DNA from: Acidobacteriota bacterium
GTDB lineage: Bacteria > Acidobacteriota > Blastocatellia > RBC074
Assembly (NCBI GenBank): GCA_016710075.1
Contig: JADJLO010000001.1
Coordinates: 372,001 to 436,000, forward strand
Length of the DNA stretch: 64,000 bases
Direction: 5' to 3'
This document shows, piece by piece, positions 41,617-51,636 of this stretch. The position numbers were made by a program, and so were the translations under genes. The notes beneath the pieces are model-generated. The model was not told where the DNA came from. It worked only from the letters and a program-made list of their open reading frames with translations, and did not search any database. Positions within the stretch are counted from its first letter, which is position 1; every line of letters starts with the position of its first letter.

Positions 41617-42999
41617 CTAGTCGGCCTTTTTGGTGTTTACGGCAACATTCGATTTATTTGTTACGCAAAACAGATGTTTATCGCCGCGTATGAAGAGCTT
41701 GCCGTCAGCGATTGCGATCGAAGTTCTGACCGGCTCACCGACTGAATTGCTGGCCAGGACCTCGTGTTTGGGCCCGGCTTTGATGACGAACGTGTCTCCA
41801 TCATCGCTGGTCAGCAGGATCTTGCCGTCGAAAGCTACCGGAGATGCGCCGTAGAATTTTGTCGCAATCGGGACGCGCCCGCCTTCATAGATTACTTCGC
41901 CTGTTTTTGCATTGAGGCAGGTCAGGATGCCCGCATCGCTCATCAAATAAACATAATCGCCATAGAGTATTGGCGATGGAACATAGGATGTCCCCTTGTT
42001 GTATTTCCAGAGTACATTCTCGGTTCCGTCGATCTTGCCGGATCCACCGGGCCGAACGGCCACGATCACCTTTGATGGATATCCTGATGACAGGATGACT
42101 ACACCGTTGCCAACCACCGGGGTGGCAATGGCATGACTCTTCAGCCCGTCGGCTCTCCACAATTCTTTACCTGTTGCAGGGTCGTAAGAAATCAGGAACT
42201 CATTTCCGCTGGTTATCATTTCAGTGCGCTGAGGAGTTTTGACGATGACAGGCGTCGTCCAACTGCTCTGCACCGGTCGTGCGACTCGCCATGCTTCCTT
42301 GCCTGTCTTCTTGTCCATCGCGACGATGAATGAGTTCTTGCCCATATCCTCGTCACACTGCAGGATCACCAGATTTTCGTGAAGTATGGGTGACGTCCCT
42401 ACACCCATTCCCATCGTGCCTATCTGGCCCATCGACTTCTTCCAGATAAGCTTCCCGTTGAAATCGTAGCAGTAGATTCCCTCAGAACCGAAATAAGTGA
42501 AGACCAGTTTTCCGTCCGTTACCGGAGTTGGCGCCGCGTAATTGCCGCGTTTATGGCGGTAGTCATAAACGGTCCCCTCGTAGGCCGTTTTTTCCCAGAG
42601 GATTTTGCCCGAATCGCGATCCATGCAAAGAACTTTGAATGTGTGAGTGACATCGGTTCCGGTCCACTCAGGATGGTTGAATTCCTTCCCGGCAATCAAA
42701 TGACTGGGCTTTTTGTAATCTGCAGGGGCGGGCCCGCCATCGATATCCGTCGTCAGAAAGATGCGATTGCCCCAGATGATCGGCTGTGAGAATCCGCGTC
42801 CAGGAATAGCCGACTTCCAGAGAACGTTTTTGGTTTCGCTCCATTCAGTGGGAAGGTTCTTCTCGGCTGATATACCCTGTCCCTCCGGACCGCGCCACTG
42901 AGGCCAGTTCGAGCCGCCCGAGGCACTGGTGGCCGGCATCCTGTCGCTGATTGAGCAAACGATAATGGCAAATACAAGGGTCATGAGCGCACGTTTCAT
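41617..42999 (-). CDS. Secreted PQQ-type beta-propeller protein (copy 2)
   Basis: 460 residues from the ATG at 42999, with AAGGAGAA upstream. A signal peptide is followed by SNWPQWRGPEGQGISAEKNLPTEWSETKNVLWKSAIPGRGFSQPI, which closely parallels copy 1. Blades alternate GKILWEKTAYEGTVYDYRHKRG, GKLIWKKSMGQIGTMGMG, GKEAWRVARPVQSSWTTP and GDTFVIKAGPKHEVLASNSVGEP. The near-identical blade order shows a recent tandem duplication with copy 1. It is divergent from copy 3, with a shared 429-base promoter region. Function unknown. Confidence 0.9.
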   Translation of the reverse strand: MKRALMTLVFAIIVCSISDRMPATSASGGSNWPQWRGPEGQGISAEKNLPTEWSETKNVLWKSAIPGRGFSQPIIWGNRIFLTTDIDGGPAPADYKKPSHLIAGKEFNHPEWTGTDVTHTFKVLCMDRDSGKILWEKTAYEGTVYDYRHKRGNYAAPTPVTDGKLVFTYFGSEGIYCYDFNGKLIWKKSMGQIGTMGMGVGTSPILHENLVILQCDEDMGKNSFIVAMDKKTGKEAWRVARPVQSSWTTPVIVKTPQRTEMITSGNEFLISYDPATGKELWRADGLKSHAIATPVVGNGVVILSSGYPSKVIVAVRPGGSGKIDGTENVLWKYNKGTSYVPSPILYGDYVYLMSDAGILTCLNAKTGEVIYEGGRVPIATKFYGASPVAFDGKILLTSDDGDTFVIKAGPKHEVLASNSVGEPVRTSIAIADGKLFIRGDKHLFCVTNKSNVAVNTKKAD

Positions 43000-43310
43000 C
43001 AAAGATAATTCTCCTTCTTGGCTTATTATTTTTTGGGTTGCTTCGTCGTCATTCCGATCGTTACTTTAACACTTCAACCGACACATTTGTCGAGCGTATT
43101 GAGACCGGGCATTATTTCTCTGAAAAATCCTGTTTTAAGAACGGTTCACCGTCAGGCTTCAATTTGAACCGGGAGCCTGTTCGTTTGTTGATTCTGTAAT
43201 TCCTGGCAATCTACCAAAGAATGAATTCGCCAACAGTATCATCAGTCAGTTAGCGAGGTCTAACCTGATCCTCTAAATGGAAAATAATAATGATGTTTCG
43301 GAAAGTCGCC

Positions 43311-43339
43311 TTGAACTGAAGCGGGTGGCAAATTATAGT
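43311..43339 (+). promoter_or_regulatory. Predicted promoter in the 429-base divergent gap
   Basis: TTGAAC (43311-43316) and TATAGT (43334-43339) are separated by 17 bases; the likely start is near 43346, 83 bases before the ATG at 43429. The rest of the gap, 43000-43428, is AT-rich and holds no gene that I can support; no clear minus-strand promoter for the divergent propeller gene was found in it. Prediction only. Confidence 0.5.
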
Positions 43340-43428
43340 TTGTCTGACGAAAAATCAGAAATATTCAGAATCATCAAACCAAAGGCTGAACGGAATTGGT
43401 TCGGTATACAGACGAATTGAAATCACAT

Positions 43429-45712
43429 ATGAAACTGACGAGAAGAACGATCTGCCTCATGACGCTAGTGACGGCAATGGTATTGATTGCCGGGTGGAAA
43501 TACAGCAGCACAGCACAATCGCCGGCCCGCGCAAAGAGTGGAAGCGACTGGGCCGACTGGAGGCCCGGCAAGGGATGGCCATTCGGCGGAGAAAAATCTG
43601 CCTGAGAAGTGGTCGCCCAAGGGAGAAAACCTTCTCTGGAAGGCTCCTTATGGCGGGCGTTCGGCGCCGATAGCGATGGGCACCCGGGTATTCATGTTCA
43701 ACAGCGCGGGCGAGGGAGAGACGATGCAGGAGCGAGTGCTTGCGCTTGATATGGAGACGGGAAAGAAGGTCTGGGAATACAGGTTCAATGTTTATTCGAC
43801 CGATGTCCCGCCGCGCAGGGTAGCCTGGTCTTCGCCGGTTGGAGATCCGACGACAGGCAATGTCTATGCCTTCGGCGCCTCCAATGATCTGGTTGCATTG
43901 TCATATGACGGCAAACTGCTCTGGACGCGTTCGATGACCGATGAATATGGATCATGGACGACGCATGGCGGCAGAACAGTCTCTCCGATAATCGAAGGCA
44001 ATCTGGTGATCATCAGCACGGTGACGGATGGATATGCCGATATTTTCATGCGACGCCACCGATTCTATGCATTCGACAAGCTGACAGGCGAATGCGTCTG
44101 GATCAGCACCCCCGGTGGGCGCCCATACGATACGACATACTCGACGCCAGTGGTCGCCACCATCGACGGGACGAGGATTCTCATTGCAGGAAGCGGCGAC
44201 GGAGCTATTCATGCGATCAAGGTCAACACCGGCGAACCTGTCTGGAATTATCCGATGAGCAAGCGCGGGGTCAACCCCGGCGCGGTTGTAGTCGGGAACA
44301 TCGCCTATCTGACTCATATGGAAGAGAATCTCGATACCAGCGAAATGGGACAGTTGGCGGCAATAGATATTTCGGCAAAGGGTGTTGTCAGCAAGACATC
44401 CAATGCAGACAAGATCAAATATGCGATCACCAATTATCAACTCGGTCCCGGATCGCCTGTGATCGACGGAGGCAGGCTCTATCAGGTCGACGCCGGAGCC
44501 AATCTTCTGGCTTTCGATATCAATACCGGCAAACAGATATGGGCGAAGAACCTCGGCACCATTCAAAAGGCTTCATCGGTGTTTGCAGACGGCAAGATTT
44601 ATGTCGGCACTGAAAACGGCAAGTTTTTCATTCTCAAACCCGGTGCCGGCGGATGTGATGTGCTCGATGAGGATGAACTGGAACCGGTCGACAAGGTCGA
44701 TGTCAATTCGGCCGTCGGCGATGAGCTGATAGCCTCCAATGAGCAGATTCTTTCAGGGGTCGCAGTGTCGCGCGGCAGAATTTTTCTAGTCTCGACCAAG
44801 AATATCTATGCGATTGGGAAGAAGAAGAATCCGGCATTGCCTCCTGCAATCGAGAAGGTTGATGGCGCTCCGGCCGGCGCAGTCGTCAGCCACATTCAGG
44901 TCGTGCCGGCTGAAATCACCATCAGACCGGGTGAGACAGTCAAATTCAAATTAAATCTCTTCGACGATCACGGCAGATTCATTAGGCAGGAATCGTCAGC
45001 GAGCTGGGAGATGGAAGGAATTAAAGGCACGGCACAGGGAAATCAATTCACCTCGCCGGCCGATGGTGGAACCCAGGCCGGAACTCTGAAGGCAACGGTC
45101 GCCGGTAAAACCGGGATTGCCCGCGTCAGAGTGATACCGCCGATGCCATATTCCGAGGACTTTTCAACTTACAAGGTCGATCAGGCTCCCGGCACCTGGC
45201 TCAACACCAACGGCAAGTATGTCGTCAGGGAGCTTGACGGCAACAAGATTCTGGTCAAAAAAGCCGATAACCCGGCCTTCAAACGCACCAGGTCGCTCTT
45301 TGGCGCCGTCAGCGAGTCGAATTACACGGTCCAGGCAGATGTGCGCGGCATCGAAAAACGCCGCCAGATGGGTGATGCCGGAATTGTCGCTGAACGCTAC
45401 GAACTGGTCCTGTTTGGCAATATCCAGAAGGTTGAACTGCGCTCCTGGCAGATCGAGCCGAAAAGGACTTTCGATAAACCTTTCAAATGGAAACCGGACA
45501 CCTGGTACAGATTGAAACTACAGGTTGAAAATTTACCCGGCGGAAAGACGAGAGCCCGCGGCAAGGTCTGGCCTGCATCCGATCCGGAGCCTGCGGACTG
45601 GTTGATCGAATGGACTGATCCGGTCGGCCATCGTAATGGCAGCGCCGGAATATTTGCCGATGCGCCAAACGAGATTTTCTTTGATAATATCAAAGTCACC
45701 CCGAACAAATAG
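43429..45712 (+). CDS. Secreted beta-propeller protein with C-terminal LamG-like domain (copy 3), one frameshift
   Basis: About 760 residues after joining. The start ATG at 43429 opens a signal peptide (MKLTRRTICLMTLVTAMVLI); the frame breaks at 43561-43566, where W-R-G-P-A-R-D-G would be expected and one C is extra or two G missing. Propeller blades run to about residue 460 (GKKVWEYRFNVYST, GKLLWTRSMTDEYG, GEPVWNYPM, GKQIWAKNLGTIQKASSVF). Then an Ig-like domain (VVPAEITIRPGETVKFKLNLF) and a concanavalin-like C-terminal domain (PYSEDFSTYKVDQAPGTW, VELRSWQIEPKRTF, NGSAGIFADAPNEIFFDNIKV) of the type seen in carbohydrate-acting secreted proteins. Probable polysaccharide binding, not shown. Confidence 0.85.
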
Positions 45713-45762
45713 ACTGGAAGCCGAATTGGCTCAAGCAACGGATTCGAAACGGAGAGTTTTTT

Positions 45763-47244
45763 ATGAAAATCAGCGGTATGAGATTCAGTTTGATTGTGAG
45801 CGCATTCGTCATTGCGCTCTTCATTGTGACCCGATTCGTTTCGGCTTCTGACCCCGGTTCAGGTGACTGGCCGATGTGGGGTGGAACGCCGGATCGAAAC
45901 ATGGTTTCCAACATGAAGGGATTGCCTTCAAGCTGGGATGTGGCCAAGAAGACGAACATCAAGTGGGTCTCCACGCTCGGTTCGCAGAGCTACGGCAACC
46001 CTGTGGTTGCAGGTGGCCAGGTCTATATCGGCACCAACAACGAGGGGATGCGAGATCCCAAGCAGGGTGGAGATCGCGGAGTCCTGATGTGCTTCAGGGA
46101 ATCGGACGGCGAGTTCATGTGGCAACTGACGCATGAGAAACTCGCTGCCGGCCGCGTTAATGACTGGCCCTATCAGGGGGTCGCTTCATCTCCCGCGGTC
46201 GAAGGATACAAGGTTTATTACGTCTCGAATCGCGGCGAAGTGATCTGCGCCGATGCCAAAGGTTTTCACGACGGTGAAAATGACGGCCCATTCAAAGACG
46301 AAAAATTTACCGGGAAGAACGACGGCGATATCCTCTGGAAGTTCGACATGATCGAAGAGGTCGGCGCTCATCCGCATAATCTGTGCAATAGTTCTCCTGT
46401 CATCTATGGCGATCTGTTATACGTCAGCACTTCAAATGGGCAGGATGAAAGCCATGTCAACATTCCATCGCCCAAAGCTCCTTCGATAATTGCCATCAAC
46501 AAAAGCACCGGCAAACTTGTCTGGGAAGACAACGCAGTAGAAGAGCGCATCCTTCATGGGCAGTGGTCGTCTCCATCGGTCGGTAAAGTCGGAGATGTCC
46601 TGATGCTTGTCCACGGCCAGGGTGACGGCTGGATTCGCGGTTATGAAGCCGTGACAGGCAAGCGTCTCTGGGAATTCGATACGAATCCGAAAGATTCAAT
46701 CTGGCCGAAAACCCGCAACGAGATCATCGCCACTCCTGTGATCTACGACAACAAGGTCTATCTTGCCAATGGACAGGATCCGGAACACGGTGAGGGCATT
46801 GGCCACCTTTATTGCATCGATGCCACCAAACGCGGCGACATCACCAAAACCGGCCTGCTCTGGCATTACGACAAGATCCGCCGCTCGATCTCGACGGCCG
46901 CCATTCACGATGGTCTTGTTTATTACCCTGATTTCAGCGGCTTCCTCCATTGCCTCGATGCGAAGACAGGGCAGCCCTACTGGGTGCACGACATGTTCGC
47001 AGCCGTCTGGGGATCGCCTCTGGTAGCAGATGGGAAAGTCTATCTCGGCGATGAGGACGGCGACATAGTGGTTTTGCAGGAAGGCAAGGAAAAGAAGGTT
47101 CTGGGCGAGATGAACATGAGCAGCTCGGTCTATTCAAGCCCGGTTCCCGCCAACGGAGCGTTGTTCATCATGAACCGCAACCAGCTCTATTCAATTACTG
47201 CCGCGCCTGCACCTGCTCCAAAAGCCGCCGGATCAGGCAAGTAG
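45763..47244 (+). CDS. Secreted PQQ-type beta-propeller protein (copy 4)
   Basis: 493 residues with GGAG before the ATG and a signal peptide (MKISGMRFSLIVSAFVIALFIVTRFVSA). Mature start GDWPMWGGTPDRNMVSNMKGLPSSW. Blades include GNPVVAGGQVYIGTNNEG, ICADAKGFHDGEND, KSTGKLVWEDNAVEER, GYEAVTGKRLWEFDTNP and AKTGQPYWVHDMFAAVWGSPLVADGKVYLG. It begins 50 bases after copy 3 and is probably co-transcribed. No active-site set was identified. Confidence 0.9.
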   Translation: MKISGMRFSLIVSAFVIALFIVTRFVSASDPGSGDWPMWGGTPDRNMVSNMKGLPSSWDVAKKTNIKWVSTLGSQSYGNPVVAGGQVYIGTNNEGMRDPKQGGDRGVLMCFRESDGEFMWQLTHEKLAAGRVNDWPYQGVASSPAVEGYKVYYVSNRGEVICADAKGFHDGENDGPFKDEKFTGKNDGDILWKFDMIEEVGAHPHNLCNSSPVIYGDLLYVSTSNGQDESHVNIPSPKAPSIIAINKSTGKLVWEDNAVEERILHGQWSSPSVGKVGDVLMLVHGQGDGWIRGYEAVTGKRLWEFDTNPKDSIWPKTRNEIIATPVIYDNKVYLANGQDPEHGEGIGHLYCIDATKRGDITKTGLLWHYDKIRRSISTAAIHDGLVYYPDFSGFLHCLDAKTGQPYWVHDMFAAVWGSPLVADGKVYLGDEDGDIVVLQEGKEKKVLGEMNMSSSVYSSPVPANGALFIMNRNQLYSITAAPAPAPKAAGSGK

Positions 47245-47284
47245 AAGTTCGAGTCTTTCCGGACTCCCTAATGAAATAAATCAG

Positions 47285-47313
47285 CATTTGGCCCTCTTTA
47301 TGAGGGCCAAATG
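47285..47313 (+). terminator. Strong hairpin after the copy 4 propeller gene
   Basis: CATTTGGCCCTC (47285-47296) and GAGGGCCAAATG (47302-47313) pair perfectly over 12 bases around a 5-base loop. No T-run follows, so it may stop transcription poorly or act as an mRNA 3-prime stabiliser. It lies 40 bases after the stop and 10 bases before the alcohol dehydrogenase start. Confidence 0.55.
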
Positions 47314-47323
47314 GTATCTGGTA

Positions 47324-48246
47324 ATGAACGTATTCGATTTTCATGCACGGACGAGAGTGATCTTTGGCGCCGGTTCGATAGACCGGCTTGGAGAGATTGC
47401 CGGGGAGCTTGGATTCAAGCGGGCTCTGGTTGTTGCAGATAGTGGGATGGTGGGATGCGGTTATGTTGAGAGGGTATCGGGCTATCTGACTCGAGCCGGG
47501 ATTGAAAATTTCGCCTTTCACGATTTCGGCGAAAATCCGGATAGCGTCATGGTCGAGAGAGGGCGTGCCATGGCCGAAGCCCATGGCATCGATTCAATAA
47601 TCGGGCTGGGCGGCGGCAGCAGCATGGATTGCGCGAAGGGAATAAACTTCGTGCTGACAAACGGCGGATCGATCCGTGATTACTGGGGATGGGCGCGAGC
47701 CTCAAAACCGATGCTGCCGATGATCGGAATCCCGACAACTTCAGGGACCGGCAGCGAAGCCCAGTCTTATGCACTGATCTCGGATGCCGGATCGCATCTG
47801 AAGATGGCTTGTGGTGATCCAAAAGCCGCCTTCAAAGTTGCGATACTCGATCCGGAACTTACCCTGACTCAACCGGAAAGCCTGACCGCCACCACGGGGT
47901 ACGACGCCATTTCGCATGCGGTTGAGAGCTACGTGACCAGAAAGCGCAATCCTTTTTCCGACATGTTTGCCCGCGAAGCGTGGAGACTGCTTCACTCAAA
48001 CTACGAGCGCGTATTGAGCGAACCGTCCAAGGATCGAATTCGAGTTCCGCTGGATGCGACCTCGCCGATTACTTGATGGAACTTGCCGGCTCCGCCCATC
48101 TGCCCACGACTCTGAGCGCAATCAACGTGCCTGCAACCGATCTGACGTTGCTGGCGGAGGAAGCATCAATGCAATGGACCGGAGGCTTTAATCCACGCGA
48201 GTGGAATATCGAAGGAGCTATGGAGGTTTACGAAAACGCATTATGA
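47324..48246 (+). pseudogene. Iron-containing alcohol dehydrogenase, internally deleted
   Basis: The N-terminal 240 residues from MNVFDFHARTRVIFGAGSIDRLGEI are a regular Fe-ADH: NPDSVMVERGRAMAEAHG, IIGLGGGSSMDCAKGINFVLTNGG, PTTSGTGSEAQSYALIS and AVESYVTRKRNPFSD. After NYERVLSEPSKD the sequence jumps, out of frame, to a normal Fe-ADH end (LADYLMELAGSAHLPTTLSAINVPATDLTLLAEEA). The whole span gives about 307 residues where the family has 380-390. The missing stretch normally carries the metal-ligand His residues and the HGLAHPLG motif, so the product would be inactive. Real decay or a local mis-assembly are both possible. Its stop overlaps the next start. Confidence 0.82.
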
Positions 48247-49376
48247 AGAATAAAAAGACTATTGCTCTCCGTTTATTTTATTCCTCATTTTTTTGGTGTC
48301 TCTTTATTTTTTCACAACTGCTGGTATCAGCGCAGTCAGTTGATTCATGGCCTCAATTCAGAGGGAATTACAATAACACGGGTGTTGCGGGGTCAGAGGT
48401 TGCTCCGAACCTTAAAATGATCTGGACTTATGAAGCGGGTGATGTGGTCGAGTCGACGGCTGCGATTCTGGATGGGACGGTATATGTTGGATCGGGCAAA
48501 GGGGAGTTGCTGGCCCTGGACCTCAACAGCGGCAAATTGAAATGGAAATATCAGACCAAAGAGCCGGTGGGCGAATCATCTCCAGCGGTCGGCAGCGGGA
48601 TGGTATTTATCGGTGATCTGTCAGGAGTCTTTCACGCAGTCAGCGCTGCCGACGGCAAAGGAGTCTGGTCCTACAAAACAGGAGCGGAGATCAAATCGTC
48701 GCCCGTGATCGTCGGTGATCGCGTCCTGATCGGTTCCTATGACGGAACTCTCTACTGTTTCAACATGCGCGACGGCAAGACGATCTGGAAGCTCAAAACC
48801 GAAAATTACATTCACGCGACGCCGGCCGTGATCGACGGTATTGCTTATATCACCGGATGCGACGAGCTGTTTCGGGGAATTCGTATAACCGACGGCAAGG
48901 AAGTGATCAGGATGTCGGCCGGCGGCTATACCGGTGCCTCGCCCGCATTCATCGGTCAGAACGCCTATTTTGGAAATTTCAACAATGAGGTCATCAGCCT
49001 GAATTTGAAGACGCGTCGACGCGGCTGGCTCTACCAGCATCCGCAGCGGCAGTTTCCTTTCTACTCATCGGCGGCGGTCATCGGCGGCAAGGTGATACTC
49101 GGAGGCCGTGACAAGATGGTTCATTGCCTCAATGCCGCAACGGGCAAGGCCATCTGGACCTTTACCACACGGGCGCGCGTCGAATCGTCCCCGGTCGTCA
49201 GCGGCGGCCGCGTTTATGTTGGATCCAATGATGGTCGCTTCTATGTTCTCGATCTGACAAACGGCAATAAGCTCTGGGAGTTTACTGCCGGATCCGCCAT
49301 CTCCGCTTCGCCGGCAATTGCCTCGGGCCGCATCGTCATCGGCTCACAGGACGGAAAGATCTATTGTTTCGGATAA
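48243..49376 (+). CDS. Secreted PQQ-type beta-propeller protein (copy 5)
   Basis: 377 residues from the ATG at 48243, which overlaps the previous stop (ATGA); a 14-residue upstream extension is rejected because MKNKKTIALRLFYSSFFWCLFIFSQLLVSAQ is a proper signal peptide. About seven short blades: GKGELLALDLNSGKLKWKYQTKEPVGESSP, GKGVWSYKTGAEIKSSPVIVGDRVLIGSYDG, GKTIWKLKTENYIHATP, GKAIWTFTTRARVESSP and GNKLWEFTAGSAISASPAIASGRIVIGSQDGKIYCF. This regular repeat resembles BamB more than an enzyme. Translationally coupled to the broken dehydrogenase. Confidence 0.9.
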   Translation: MKNKKTIALRLFYSSFFWCLFIFSQLLVSAQSVDSWPQFRGNYNNTGVAGSEVAPNLKMIWTYEAGDVVESTAAILDGTVYVGSGKGELLALDLNSGKLKWKYQTKEPVGESSPAVGSGMVFIGDLSGVFHAVSAADGKGVWSYKTGAEIKSSPVIVGDRVLIGSYDGTLYCFNMRDGKTIWKLKTENYIHATPAVIDGIAYITGCDELFRGIRITDGKEVIRMSAGGYTGASPAFIGQNAYFGNFNNEVISLNLKTRRRGWLYQHPQRQFPFYSSAAVIGGKVILGGRDKMVHCLNAATGKAIWTFTTRARVESSPVVSGGRVYVGSNDGRFYVLDLTNGNKLWEFTAGSAISASPAIASGRIVIGSQDGKIYCFG

Positions 49377-49389
49377 TCGGAAAAAATTA

Positions 49390-49426
49390 GATTACGAAAC
49401 AGACGAAAGAAACGAAACAGACGAAA
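49390..49426. repeat. Second copy of the GATTACGAAACAGACGAAA repeat
   Basis: 37 bases that differ from 7190-7226 at one visible position, with the same 18-base internal period (49394-49408 and 49412-49426). It lies in the 72-base gap between the propeller copy 5 and the M1 peptidase gene. A near-identical intergenic sequence 42 kb away indicates a dispersed repeat rather than local slippage. Confidence 0.75.
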
Positions 49427-49448
49427 TTTTGCAATATCTGGAGTTGAC

Positions 49449-51620
49449 ATGAAAAAGCCCTTAATTTTTCTCTCTCTTCTCATGCTGATCGGGCTGATAG
49501 GGTCTTACAGCACCGGCAAAGTGACGGCTGAGAACGAATCCAAGAATGTAGTCGACTACAAGATCGATGTTCAGTTGAAGCTGGATGACAAGCAGCATCC
49601 CAACATGCTGCAGGCTACGGAGCAGTTGGTCTGGCTCAATGATTCGAGCGACACGATCAACGACCTGCAGTTCCATCTTTATCTCAATGCCTTCAAAAAC
49701 GAGAAGAGCACGTTTTTCAAGGAATCGGGCGGGCAACTGCGCGGCGACAGATTCGAGCCGGGGCAGTGGGGCTGGATCGATGTCACGGAAATAAAGATCG
49801 CGGGCGGCGAGGATCTGACTCCCCGTAAGGAGTTCATTCATCCCGATGACGACAATGCGGATGATCAGACGGTGATGCGCATCCCTTTGAGCAAGCCGCT
49901 CAAACCCGGTGAGAAAATCACGCTCGATATCAAATTCAACGCAAAACTGCCGCGCGTTTTTGCCCGGACCGGTTATTGGGGCGGGTTTGCCATGGTTGGG
50001 CAATGGTTTCCGAAGATCGGAGTCTGGGAAACAAAGGGCGAGCGCCGCCGTGAAGTCCCAGGCTGGAACTGTCACCAGTTTCACGCAAACTCGGAATTCT
50101 ATGCAGATTTCGGATCCTTCGACGTTCGGATTACTGTTCCGGCCATCTACAAGGAAAAGATTGGAGCGACTGGGAAATGGGCTTCGAATCAGGACAATCC
50201 TGACGGCACCGTAACCTACAACTTCAAGCAGGAGAATGTTCACGATTTTGCATGGACCATCGATAACGACTACGTTGTTACCACACGAAGATTCAAAGCC
50301 GCCGATCAGGTGACACGCGATGAGCTCGATCGCTGGACTGAAAAACTCAATCTCCCGCTGGAACAGATCGTCCTGACCGATGTTGAAGTGACCGTGCTGC
50401 TCCAGCCGGAGCATCGTGACCAGGTCGATCGACATTTCGCCGCGGCTTTCAATGCCATCAAGCATTTCGGCTTATGGTACGGCCGGTATCCCTATCAGAC
50501 GTTGACCGTAGTCGACCCTCCATACAACGGCGGCGGCGCCGGAGGAATGGAATATCCGACTTTGATCACCGCCGGGACTACGTGGTGGCCGACCCGGGCT
50601 CAGTCTCCGGAAGGCGTAATTGTCCATGAATTCGGTCATCAGTTCTGGTATGGGCTGGTTGCGACAAATGAGTTCGAGGAATCGTGGATGGATGAGGGTT
50701 TCAATACTTACTCAACCGCCAAAGTCCTGAGCACTGCTTATGGCAGGGAAATTCTGCCAATCCCGATCTTCGGTGTGCCGTTATTCAATTTTCCGTTAGA
50801 GCTGGAGCCGTCGTTTATGGACAGGCTCATGACCCTGCAGGGAAAATTCGATGATCCCATCCTGACGCCAACATGGAAATACATCAATTCTCGAAGTTAT
50901 GCGTTGAATTCATATTCGCGCACCGGTTTGGTGTTGAACACTCTCGAACGTTTCCTGGGCGAAGACCGAATGGCCAAAGTCATGCGCGCGTATCATCAGA
51001 AATGGAGATACCGGCATCCCACCTCGCAGGATTTCTTCGATTCGGTCAAGGAAACCACTGGTGAGGACTTTACCTGGTTCTTCGACCAGTTCGTCAAGGG
51101 AACGAACACGCTCGATTATGAGATTGTCGAGATCAGCAATATTCCCGTGAAAGAGAGAGCCGGCGTTTTCGATGAGCAGGGAAAGAAGGTCGAGGTCGAA
51201 GAGAAGAAGGCAGAAAAGGGATCGGAAAAATTCGATTCCGAGGTTACCGTGAGAAGGGCAGGAGAGGCATGGTTTCCTGTCGAGATGGCCTTCAATTTCA
51301 AGGATGGCAGCACTGTCACGGCAATCCCGAAGGGGGTTCACGATGGCGTCATCGACTACAACCTGACCGCCGGCAAAGACGGCAGACAATGGACGGACAG
51401 TTGGGCCATCAAGGACCGCTGGAAGAAGTTCAAATTCCCGAATTCAGCAGAAATGATATCCGCTCAAATCGATCCGGCGCAGAAGGTGCTTCTTGATGCC
51501 AACCTGACCAATAACACCAGACAGGAATCGGCAACCGGAATTGGCGCCGCTTCACGCTGGTCCTCCGGCGCGTTATTCTGGATTCAATCCATTCTTCAGG
51601 CATTCACTTTACTGAGTTGA
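49449..51620 (+). CDS. M1-family zinc metallopeptidase
   Basis: 723 residues with GGAG just upstream and a signal peptide (KKPLIFLSLLMLIGLIGSYSTG). A beta N-terminal domain (VDYKIDVQLKLDDKQHPNMLQATEQLVWLN) leads to the catalytic domain with GGAGGMEYPTLI, the zinc motif HEFGH at residues 393-397 and the third ligand E416 in WMDEGFN, the HExxH-X18-E spacing of M1 enzymes. The usual GAMEN is replaced by GGMEY. A helical C-terminal part and a hydrophobic end (FWIQSILQAFTLLS) follow. Such enzymes cleave N-terminal residues; the substrate here is unknown. A membrane-protein gene follows 16 bases later. Confidence 0.93.
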   Translation: MKKPLIFLSLLMLIGLIGSYSTGKVTAENESKNVVDYKIDVQLKLDDKQHPNMLQATEQLVWLNDSSDTINDLQFHLYLNAFKNEKSTFFKESGGQLRGDRFEPGQWGWIDVTEIKIAGGEDLTPRKEFIHPDDDNADDQTVMRIPLSKPLKPGEKITLDIKFNAKLPRVFARTGYWGGFAMVGQWFPKIGVWETKGERRREVPGWNCHQFHANSEFYADFGSFDVRITVPAIYKEKIGATGKWASNQDNPDGTVTYNFKQENVHDFAWTIDNDYVVTTRRFKAADQVTRDELDRWTEKLNLPLEQIVLTDVEVTVLLQPEHRDQVDRHFAAAFNAIKHFGLWYGRYPYQTLTVVDPPYNGGGAGGMEYPTLITAGTTWWPTRAQSPEGVIVHEFGHQFWYGLVATNEFEESWMDEGFNTYSTAKVLSTAYGREILPIPIFGVPLFNFPLELEPSFMDRLMTLQGKFDDPILTPTWKYINSRSYALNSYSRTGLVLNTLERFLGEDRMAKVMRAYHQKWRYRHPTSQDFFDSVKETTGEDFTWFFDQFVKGTNTLDYEIVEISNIPVKERAGVFDEQGKKVEVEEKKAEKGSEKFDSEVTVRRAGEAWFPVEMAFNFKDGSTVTAIPKGVHDGVIDYNLTAGKDGRQWTDSWAIKDRWKKFKFPNSAEMISAQIDPAQKVLLDANLTNNTRQESATGIGAASRWSSGALFWIQSILQAFTLLS

Positions 51621-51636
51621 TCAGGGAGGCGCTATC

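Noticed and set aside
43952..44566. 204-residue minus-strand open frame
   Set aside because: Antisense shadow of the copy 3 propeller gene.
47980..48246. Separate small gene at 47980-48246
   Set aside because: It is the C-terminal part of the broken iron alcohol dehydrogenase, read in its own frame.
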